Shown: positions 55,008-64,000 of the stretch, piece after piece
How positions within the stretch are numbered: the stretch's first letter is position 1
Layout of the letters: each line of letters starts with the position of its first letter
NCBI GenBank assembly: GCA_025617745.1
Contig: CM046858.1
Location: forward strand, 35,775,228-35,839,227
Source: Heliocidaris erythrogramma
Taxonomy: Eukaryota > Echinodermata > Echinoidea > Camarodonta > Echinometridae
DNA length: 64,000 nucleotides
Reading direction: 5' to 3'
Notes under the pieces: generated by a model
Told to the model about the DNA's origin: nothing
Seen by the model: the letters and a program-made list of their open reading frames with translations, nothing else
Databases searched by the model: none
Translations under genes and position numbers: made by a program

Positions 55008-56941
55008 GGGGGGGGGGGGGGGGGGGGGGGCGCATAAACGCAAAATAGAGAAAGAAAAGGGGGAGAATACAAGAAATTTTATGGTCTTTGAGCGTTATTT
55101 GCGCCCCAGTCAAGGACAAAATGCGTAAGAAATGGTGTTTTATAGGGTTTGAAATGCGAATTTTTTCTAAAGCTCGGTCGTTTCGCTCCCTCGCATAATT
55201 GTGGTCAAGATCTATTTCGCGACCCCCATGGCGCTTTTGTAGTGTTAACCATTAATTGAATCTAGTTGTTTTGCCCCCCCCCTCCCTCCCGCATAAGGCA
55301 GGAGCTCGTTAAATTTTGCGCCCCCGATGGGATATAAGTGCATGAAAAGCACTTTCAAAGTATAGAACAGAAAGAAATTATAAATTTGCCTTGCAATTGC
55401 CTTCCTCAAATATATTTCTTGAGGGTTTTCATTCATTTTGCGTCCCCAAAATAGGAATGTTCAAAATTAAAAAAAAAATATTTTGCTAGGTCGCTGTATT
55501 CCCTTGGAATATTTTTCTTTGTAAGGGTAAAATGTTGCTCCCTCGCTTATACATTAACTCATCAAATTTGGGCTAACACCCCGGGTTATGTATGTGCATC
55601 AAAACACATTTTCATGTGGTGCCATCATTTCTAAATTAAAGACATTCATTAATCTGAGTTTGGACTCTTCTGACATAATGTATATTAGAACACCGCGTAG
55701 AAGCACCGCTAAGCTAACACATAGCCTAACCAGTGGCGGATTTAAGGGAGGGGCAATCCCGGCCGTGCCCCCCCCTTTGAAAGAAAAGTATGTATTGTGC
55801 CCCCCCCCTTTTAGAACGAAAAAAACATTTTTGTTTTGTTTTTGTTTTTGTTTTTGTTTTTGCTTGTCAGAGAATTATGGAGGGAAACTGAACCCTACTG
55901 AGCGACTTTTGGAGAGCTGGCGAGAGCAAAAGAATACGGGTCTCCCTCCAAGCAGTTTCCAAAAGTTGACAATCCTGCATTTGTGTGCCCCCTCCCCTTA
56001 TACAAAATCCTGGATCCGCCCCTGTCTGTAACATTGTTACTGTACGCATTTCATGTGTCAACGGAACAGGAATGAAAGTCTTGCATTTGCTGACCGAATG
56101 TTGTTAGATGTCTGTCGAGAATTAAAGGGGAAATTGAAATAGATTTCGTATTCTGAAAAGTTATCCTATATATATTACATCTCCATACAACTGCCATATG
56201 CATATATTGAATTCACCACACTCTGTGAACTAGCTTTCGGATTTTTAATCGTCATCTTACTATGACAAAATAGTTCTCCTTCTGGGTCTGGAAAACCTTG
56301 TCCAGACTCCTGTCCTCAAGTTGCTTATTGTGATGGCGAGCATGCTGGAAGGCAGTTAGAAAACACAAACAAAACAAAACATAACAAATAACAAAACAAT
56401 TCCCAAACAAAACAAAAGATAAAATAACAGATTAACATCTGAGAATCTTGGGTGTATGTCTATCAGGAAAACAATGATCTTTAAACTTAGCGAGAATGGC
56501 GTGTAGGACCAAAGTTAGTACGCAAGAGGGAGAGGGGGTGTCACACCCACTCAAAATTTCTGTCGGCAAAAAAATAGGGGGAGAGGAAAAAGGAAGATGG
56601 AAGAGGAAAGGGAGGAGAAATGAGAAAGGAGAAGAAAAAAGAAAAGAAAAAAGAAACGGGAAAGGAAAGGAAAACAAAAACAGAAAGAAAAGAAGTAAAG
56701 GAAAAGGGAAGGAAAGAAAAAGAAGGATAAAACTGGCCATTTATTGCTTGCTCGCTTCGCTCGCTCGCAAGAAAATTTAATATTCGGGCAAAAGTCGTCA
56801 GCCCCCTCTTTGCGAAAATGGACGTGTATGATCAAGATCTCTACATCTGTGATTTTTCTGTTATTATTTATACGGGGGGGATTAGGCATTATTGTCTGCA
56901 GATTTGGGTGTCACATCCCCCCATCTAAACAAAATGTTCTA

Positions 56942-57453
56942 GCGACGCCCCTGGAAATTCTCCTGGATAAGGGACGGGAGGAGTTCGTGAATGGGAAAAA
57001 GGCAGAGAGCAACTGGAACCTGTGGTGATGCACCAAACGCTTTCGCCTTTCTGATTACACCAACACCAGGCCATGCCAGTGCTTGAATCACGTCCCCAAG
57101 CCTCTTGCCCTCACTACGAAGGACAGCTTGGCAAGGAACATGAGACGGATGAAAGTGGGGTATGGGTCAGGAATATGCAACTTCACTCCAGACATGCTAG
57201 ATGGGGTCAACTGGATATGCAAACCATCTAATTAGGGCCTACTTCTGTCAAGAGGACGTGGTGTCATCATCTTGAATGATCTCTCTGATTGATATTAGAC
57301 TACCCTTCTTTTGTTGAGACGGCTACGGTTCAACTGATATGCTTTGTTATGTTTGTGTGAGTGATTTAGATGGTCCAAGTAACTTTAAGACGTGAAATCC
57401 TATCGGCTTAACGGGGTGCTACTTTAAGTTTGGAGACATTCTGGTGCTTAAGG
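56942..57453 (+). pseudogene. TTLL2: TTLL2-like pseudogene, copy 2
   Basis: It has the same TGA after NLW, the same internal deletion and the same stop after WICKPSN as copy 1. It differs by a 4-bp insertion (GTGA near 57360) and a few substitutions. It arose by the tandem duplication, not independently. Confidence 0.85.
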
Positions 57454-58211
57454 AATATGAATGATTTGCCTATTTACCATATTTTAAAGTGGCATTAAAC
57501 TGGCAGACCTTGTACAGCGCCATCTTACAGTGTTTGCTAAATTAACATTATAACTTGAAAATTAATTACATAATAGGCAAATTTTATATTTCAAGCTATA
57601 ATTTTTGACTTGGCATTGTGGAAAATTGTGTGCAGGTACATTCTAAGCTTTTACAAACGAGAATGGGGCATGATGGGAAAATGAGAGGCACAGACACTTA
57701 TCAAATACTGTTGAAAGATGGCGCTATTTAGGAGCTCCAGTTTTCTGTCACTTTAACTATTCTGAAACAGAGTTTGTGGATCTCAGTTTACTCCTCTATA
57801 TAAATTACGGCTCCCTTATGCTAACAGAAAAAAAAAATCTTCCAGCAACCATTCTACGCGATAAAACCATTTAGGCTAGTTAAATTCAGAATTAAATAAT
57901 ACCAATACAAATGAACCGCTGCATCGTTTGCTTGATTGTTAGAAATGATGATCATGGCTTAATTATTTGAAATTATTTTGACAGAATATTATTGTAAGTT
58001 TGTACGCTTAAAGGCTCGCCTATCGATCCAATTTTTCTGTAATCACGTAATAGAATGCATTGCTATTCAAAAAAAACGAGATACTCTTCAACAATTACGA
58101 GAAATAATTGAAGAAGATGTAGCATGATGACGGAATGATCCATTTATTATTCATGAAAGGCAACCAGCAAAATGTTTTGAATTATTTTCTAATGACTGGA
58201 CTTTGTGTTGT

Positions 58212-58214
<3 letters not shown>

Positions 58215-58242
<28 letters not shown>

Positions 58243-58262
58243 GGGGGGGGGGGGGGGGGGGG
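58215..58262 (+). repeat. T28 G20 tract, unit 2
   Basis: Counterpart of 50692-50731 with a longer G-run. Confidence 0.9.
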
Positions 58263-59017
58263 CTATGTATGTACGTCATGAAATTTGCGTCTGACTTTCT
58301 TTCTACTGCTTTTAGTCTTTCCGATCACGATATGCACCTTTGATCTAGTCAATATGACAATGGATTGAGATCGATCGCTTTCATTGTAGGCCCAAGTCAG
58401 AGATAATTCTCCTTTTCAAGTTCCTTATTATTTTTTGACATTCTCCTTTTCTAGTTCCCAATTACTTTTTTGACATTCTCCTTTTCAAGTTCCCAATTAA
58501 TGTTTGACTTCAGGACAGCCGTTTTGAAAGCTGCCAGAGTATGTTTGAAATAAATTACTTAGATTTATTTGCATTTCTCCATGATATATGATGCATTATG
58601 AAGGATACCATTTGGCTCTTCATGAGCTTAAGAACTCTTTGAATGACAAATCGGGGTGACAAATTTAGATATCGAATTAATTTGTCTTTCGAGTATGCAG
58701 AATGGTTATTTTCTGCCTAGTGTGATACTTTACTTATCATTCAATCATTATAATGATACAAAGTGTAAGAAGGGGAAGCATTTCAATTTGTAAACCTTGA
58801 AATTTCAAATCGTCACCGACATTATCCCCTTTCTTTACGATGTCCACTCCGCGAATTACATCTTCCTTCGCGACGACATGAGGAGTAGTCGACGACCACG
58901 AAGACAGTGTCCTTATATACGAAAACTCTGGAATCGACAACGTAATTAACTCATTTTCACTCGCAGAAAGAGCAAAATTGAAGAACTAGCAAATTAGATG
59001 GCAAAAAAGGAGAAGTA

Positions 59018-59096
59018 GTTGTAGTAGTAGTAGTAGGGGTAGCAGTAGTAGTAGTGGTAGCAGTAGTAGTAGTGATAGTAGTAGTAGTAGTAGTAG

Positions 59097-59128
<32 letters not shown>

Positions 59129-59205
59129 TACTACTACTACTACTAGTAGTCACTGGTGGTGTTGGTAGCAGTAATAGTGGTAGTATAGTAGTGGTAGTAT
59201 AGTAG
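59018..59205. repeat. (GTA)n/(CTA)n microsatellite, unit 2
   Basis: Counterpart of 51495-51690. The CTA part is longer and more regular than in unit 1. Confidence 0.9.
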
Positions 59206-59365
59206 AAGTGTGTCCTTCAACTATGTATGTACCACATGAATGTATATTTTGTCATATTTTCGTTAAAAATACATGTACATTATTTTGTTAATTTATTACT
59301 TTGTACTCTTATATTGAAAAGTTGGAAATAAATGTCTTTGAATTGAATTAAAATGAATTGAAATT

Positions 59366-59493
59366 ATAGTAGTAGTAGTAGTAATAGTAGTAACAGCAGC
59401 GGCAGTAGTATATGTAGTACGAGGAGGAGGAGGAGTAGGAGGAGGTGGAGGAGAAGAAGAAGAAATAGAAGAAGAAGGAGAAGAAAAGGAAGA
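59366..59493 (+). repeat. AGT/GAG/GAA trinucleotide tract, unit 2
   Basis: Counterpart of 51843-51970, nearly identical. Confidence 0.85.
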
Positions 59494-60380
59494 GGAAATA
59501 ACAATCAAGAAGAAAATGCCGAGGAAGAATTAACAAAATAAAGAAGAAGAACGAATATAACAAATATTCATGAATCAAGGAGGGAAAATTGACAATGAGA
59601 AGAAATTCAGTATAGGCAGAATCGATAGAAATGCAAAAATGTGACGACGGAAGAACAAAATTGAGAATGGAGAAGAAAGTTGAGAAGAATGGTACTGGAT
59701 ATTCTAGTAGTACTCTTCATGTTAATTGTACCTACTGGCAGATATTCAAATTTTGTTTTTAGACAGATTAACAATAGAATGAACAGAAAAAATGATGAAT
59801 AAAAAATACGAAAACGAATGAAGTACGCCTACATTTAATAATACGGTATGTTTACTAACTATAGACAGAAGTGTGAGAAGACAACCATTGAATGTTTTTC
59901 TTTTTAGGTTCCGACCGTCATTCGTAACATATTATGCTAGTTGAAATTTCACCGCATTATGTTGAAAGTTTCAGTCTTATTTGAAATAGAAGCAACAATG
60001 AAAAGTAAAGAATCATATTACGTCGTCTATGTGAAAAGTTCCTCATAAGAATGATTAGAATGCCTTTATGCCTAACATCGCATATATACAGTACACATTG
60101 TGATAATATTAGAATTTTCCTGATGGGCACACTGAAAAATACGTGTTCCTTGATGTAATAGATGTATTAAGATTCACAGACTCCAAGAGTGTAGGGGTAA
60201 TGCTATAGAGAGGCATCGCTCACATTAAAGAAGTCAGATTCGGAACTGTGTTCACAAATGTCTTTTGGAATAAAAAGTAATATATTGAATTTATACTTTC
60301 TGCCATTGCCCATGAAACTTCAACGCCAATGTCTAATCATGATTATGTAGATTCTCAGGGGTAGTAGAGGTATTTCATCA

Positions 60381-62770
60381 GTGCTGATCACCCCATCCTT
60401 GGCCAAGCGGTTCCTACTTGGAACACGGTCTGTTAGGAGTCTTCTGATGCTTTCATATCAGGTCATACCTCTACCGCACTGCTCAGGTGTGTTTCTTAGC
60501 ACAGGGGCTAGCAACCCTTGTACTAATAATCATTTTGCTAGAAAACCTCAAAAAAAGCCTCGAACGGACGGATTAAAGGGAAATCGACAATTGCCTGTCC
60601 ACCGACTACGGAATACGGAATTGAAAATTATGGAAATCAATGCACGGGGATTAGTGCTAACATAGGAGAACTTGCCAACCTTTGCAAGGCGAAGCAGCCT
60701 TCTGTTGTAATAATCGTTGAGACATTCCTCGACCCATCTGTACCAGATGGGGATGATTCAATAGCTATACCAGGGTACTCTGTTGTCGTAAAGACAGACT
60801 TGGTACTACAGGCGGAGGCATTGCTGTTTACTGCTTGGAAGGAATAGCAGTACATCATGACCCAAGAGGAGATCCACCACACCTGGAACTTATCTGGTTT
60901 ACAGTAGCCCTCCAATCACAAAAACTACTGATAGGTGGTGTCTACAGACCACCAAGTGCCAACAATGACGTCAATTCCTTTCCTAAAATGACAGAATGCG
61001 GTGAAAAGTCCATCTTGCTCATTGGAGACTTCAACGTCCATCACCGAGACTGGCTAAGTACTCGAACAACTGGCAGTGCTGGTCGCCGCACTCAACAGCT
61101 TTCAAATAACCTAGGACTACAATAGATTGTCAAAGATCCGACCAGAGGAGAAAACATCTTGGATCTTGCCATGACAGATCTACCCGCTACTGCTACAACC
61201 CTAGCCAACATATGTACTCAGATCACAACCCTGAACTCATACAGCTGGAATTATCAGCATCTTATGACAAGCCATACAAAAGGAAAGTTTGGTGCTATGA
61301 AAAAGCCAACTATTGGGACATGAGGGGTCACCTTTCTCCAATTGACTGGTCTTCACTCTTCAAAGACAATGACAATGATCCCGAGAAAGTCTGCACAAAG
61401 ATCACAGAGGTCATCTGTGATGCCATGGATGCCTATATCCCAAGCAAAATGGTTACCAAGAAAACTGGGGACAAAGCCTGCTTTGATGATAAGTGCAGAA
61501 GACTTGCAAAAGGGAAGTAAAAAGGTTAGCACCCCTGAAAACAAGGAAAAATTTGTACAGGCAAGAAAAACTTTTAACCAGGCTGAAATAAATGCAAAAA
61601 GAAGCTATAGCATGAAACTAAAGAACGACCTTGCTGACAGAAGTATGAGCAGCAAAAAGTGGTAGGGTATTGTGAACTCCCTCTCTTGAAGGACCGGCTA
61701 TTCAGAAATCCCAGCCATTGAACATTCTGACAATATATACACAACAGCAAAAGACAAAGCCAATATCTTTTGTCAAATCTTTGCAGAAAAATGCAGGCTA
61801 GAAGACGGGCATCTTCAACCCCAAGAGGCTACAGTGCACTCTCAAGTCTTGCTGGACAAAGTAGTCTTCAAACCCAAAGACATCACAAAGATCCTACGCT
61901 GTCTCAAGCCTGACAAAGCTTCTGGTCCTGACCAAGTTCCGAGTAGAGTTCTGAAGGAATGTTGTACAGAACTTGCAGTCCATTATGCCATCTATTTCCA
62001 TTCTGCTTCTCAAAAGGTACTTTCCCAGACCAATGGAAGACTGCCTCTGTCATCCCAGTCCACAAGAGAGATTCTAAGGCTGATCCAACTAAGTACCGGC
62101 CAATTTCCTTGCTGAGCATCATTAGCAAGGTGATGGAAACTGTCATCAACAAGCAGCTTCAGAATCACCTGCTTAACAATAAGTTGATCTCTAGCAGACA
62201 ATTTGGCTTCAGACCACATCATAGCACTGCCGACCTTCTCACCATCCTTGCGCAGACTTGGAATGCATCTCTAGACAGAAGTGAAGAGGTATGCATTGTT
62301 GCTTCTTGGCGTCGCAGTTGACAGTAAGCTTCTTTGGTCCAGGCACATCTCCAACATCTCAAAAAATGCTGGGCAGAGGCTTGGAGCAATGAGGAAGATT
62401 ATGGAATATGCCTGCCTGTCATGGATGAGCGCCTCACCAACGGTCTTAAGCCAACTTGATTCCATTCAGCAGAAAGCTCTCCGAATCATTGGAGTAGATC
62501 AAGCAACTGCTTTACAAAATGCACACCTCTCACTGTCCTAGAGATATCCAGGAATTGTTACTAAGCCCATACATGCTCATCCATGCCCAATCATGCTTTA
62601 GCTATATGCCTCGTGCTAAAACGTCAATACTGGACAGAACCTTTCTCCATTCTGCGATTAGGATATGGAATGCCCTCACAGACACCGTGGTGGGAAAAAT
62701 TAAGAGTGACAGTGTTCAATATTTTGAACAGCGAGTCAACAAACATATGATGTCAATTGATAGGTAACAT
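60381..62770 (+). mobile_element. Non-LTR retrotransposon ORF2 remnant (Jockey/CR1-like), reverse-transcriptase core deleted
   Basis: The order is an N-terminal leader, then the endonuclease (PSVVIIVETFLDPSVPDG; LLIGGVYRPPSANND; ILLIGDFNVHHRDW; SDHNPE), then a linker with AYIPSKMVTKK. The reverse-transcriptase fingers follow (LKPDKASGPDQVPSRVLKEC; FPDQWKTASVIPVHKRDS; YRPISLLSIISKVMETVINK; SSRQFGFRPHHSTADLL). At about 62285 the frame jumps to LLGVAVDSKLLWSRHISNIS, the thumb, so the palm with the F/YADD catalytic pair is gone. A second deletion is near 62400. The tail has SAIRIWNALTD. Many frameshifts. The element is dead; its 5' part was duplicated in unit 1. Confidence 0.88.
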
Positions 62771-62774
62771 TATA

Positions 62775-63255
62775 ACATTATACCTGTCACCAAATGTTTG
62801 GCAGGTTCTCATATGATATTTAGTTCAGGATGATGGTATGCATGGCCGGATGACTCATTGTGTTGTAGGTAAATCACCAGGTTTACCAGAGCACTTGTGA
62901 GTTATGAGCTGGCTGGACTTGATCCTTAAACTGCCGGAGAACAGTGCAGTAGCACCTGGTTCTGTTTTTGCTCTTTTCTTTTTTCTGGTAGGCTTAGTTC
63001 TTCACATGGGTTTCCGACCATGCACGCTCTACTTATATGCATAATGAGTTGATGCTTCCTTTTTCGGGATATTTTTAACAGATATTCCTTTTTTTTTTTT
63101 TTTTTTTTCTGAGCAGCAGCGAACCATATTTTGATTAGCCTAATTTGGAACTCTCCTAGGCAGGGACATCTGAATTAGCTATTGTTTGCTTTTGCACGAT
63201 ATATACAAAAAAAAAGAAATGTTGGGTGCCTCAACTCAGCCACCATTTTGCGTTC
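62775..63255. other. Nothing recognised
   Basis: Retrotransposon tail or intron sequence; a T-run lies at 63087-63109. No coding pattern identified. Confidence 0.4.
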
Positions 63256-63261
63256 GTGCAG

Positions 63262-63403
63262 TCTGCGACAGACAGGCCACACCCTCCTTATCTTGAATCT
63301 CTGTTTGGGAGACTTGGGCGTGGTCTTTTCAGGCATGTATTTCTCACTCATGTCTGTGTTTGATGGAGGAAGCTTTCTGATGTCACATCCCCTGTTTTGT
63401 AAG
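63262..63403 (+). CDS. Probable rhodopsin-family GPCR exon (TM2 to start of TM3)
   Basis: The acceptor is TTCGTGCAG and the donor TGTAAG|GTAATT. The peptide reads SLRQTGHTLLILNLCLGDLG, then VVFSGMYFSLMSVFDGG and HPLFCK. This fits intracellular loop 1 (SLR-T), TM2 with the conserved Leu-x3-Asp (LCLGD) and the Cys at the start of TM3 that makes the extracellular disulfide. The overall look is opsin-like, but the Trp usual in extracellular loop 1 is absent. Other exons would lie beyond the window or have been missed. Splice sites and motif agree, but a single exon leaves real doubt, and it might be a pseudogene. Confidence 0.5.
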
Positions 63404-63949
63404 GTAATTGATCAATATCGACTTACCTGCGTACAGGCAATATTTTTATTCTCGTGCAACAAATAATTTCATCATCCTTTAAGTTGAGCTGTTTTTTATC
63501 ACCGACACCTTTCTTTTATGTGTGAGCCTTCCATGATTGTATTTTCCAAATTTACACAAGAATTGTAGATTCCATTCACCCTACAACAGTAGTGACATGT
63601 TATTATGTAGAATTGCACTAAAACATAACAAAGATAGGTTTATAATTTTATGACTTCCTAGACATAGGTCATGTTGGTGAACTTGGAATACGAAAACAAA
63701 TTAATAACATTGGTACTACATACCAAAGTACAACTTTCCCGTAAGTGAAGTTACGGGAATTTCATTTCATCACCTGCGTGCGGTTTTGATCGGAAACGCT
63801 TGTGATATAACGTTCCATGAACAAGCTCAGCAACAAGCGGAGCTCCACCATGAGCACCTGATTTATGCTTTGATGCTCTCTCGTTTTGTTTTATCATTGC
63901 ATATACGGAGTGTCAATACAATAAATGTATGTACACATTTCATTGCACG

Positions 63950-63950
<1 letters not shown>
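63404..63950. other. Possible intron, nothing recognised
   Basis: One small hairpin, CCCGTAA-GTGAAG-TTACGGG, at about 63738-63757. No further exon identified. Confidence 0.35.
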
Positions 63951-63995
<45 letters not shown>

Positions 63996-64000
63996 TATAT
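63951..64000 (+). repeat. (TA)n microsatellite at window edge
   Basis: About 40 bp of uninterrupted TA repeat from ATTATATA onwards. Confidence 0.9.

Larger units (their letters stand above)
53263..60810. repeat. Tandem duplication, unit 2 (7548 bp)
   Basis: A second copy of 45705-53262 in the same orientation. Offset is 7557 bp at the left and about 7522 bp at the right, from small indels. The retrotransposon continues beyond its right end. Confidence 0.95.

Overview
The window is eukaryotic, repeat-dense animal DNA. It has short exons with GT-AG introns, many TA/TTAA-flanked miniature transposons, a tRNA-derived SINE and frequent ACATGTACATGTA runs. The repeat style (hairpin elements starting GGGGGGTGTTTCAC or CAGTGAAACCTG) together with the protein matches suggests an echinoderm, most likely a sea urchin. 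That organism call is an inference from pattern recognition, not a database result.

Region 1 (228-24259, + strand): nineteen exons whose splice phases all agree give the last 1272 codons of a SENP6/SENP7-type SUMO protease. The 5' end lies outside the window. The order is an RG-rich exon, Ser/Thr-rich linkers, a CX2C-CX2C exon, a SUMO-interacting motif, a linker, then the catalytic domain. The triad His (19634), Asp (22224) and Cys (23682) are all present. A long Ser/Pro-rich insertion separates His from Asp. The introns are full of MITEs, including a hAT-type element with a perfect 8-bp target duplication, a TTAA-flanked element nested in another MITE, and a disrupted Harbinger-type MADF gene on the minus strand.

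Region 2 (24260-36662): convergent intergenic space. Directly after the protease stop codon the terminal exon sequence recurs as a degenerate ~137-bp minisatellite. Beyond it are a LINE 3' fragment, a 753-bp TTAA-flanked (piggyBac-like) element, a nested pair of MITEs with a readable empty site, and a palindrome-rich cluster.

Region 3 (36663-39091, - strand): an intact single-exon TTLL2-type tubulin glutamylase with a complete TTL domain and a long basic Ser-rich tail, plus a poly(A) signal 85 nt after the stop.

Region 4 (39092-45704): more MITEs, a ~1.1-kb element made of ~150-bp units carrying nuclear-receptor DR1 motifs, and a dead LINE 3' end.

Region 5 (45705-60810): a nearly identical head-to-tail duplication with a 7.55-kb unit. 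Each unit carries a truncated Tc1/mariner-type transposase, a degenerate TTLL2 pseudogene, (GTA)n/(CTA)n microsatellites and the 5' part of a non-LTR retrotransposon. The rest of that retrotransposon follows the second unit (to about 62770) and lacks the reverse-transcriptase active site.

Region 6 (62771-64000): a probable rhodopsin-family GPCR exon (63262-63403) and a terminal (TA)n tract.

The two intact host genes act in unrelated pathways (SUMO chain removal; tubulin glutamylation). I see no operon-like or defence-like system. The most unusual content is structural: the exon-derived minisatellite, the tandem duplication carrying a TTLL2 pseudogene, and the DR1-bearing repeat.
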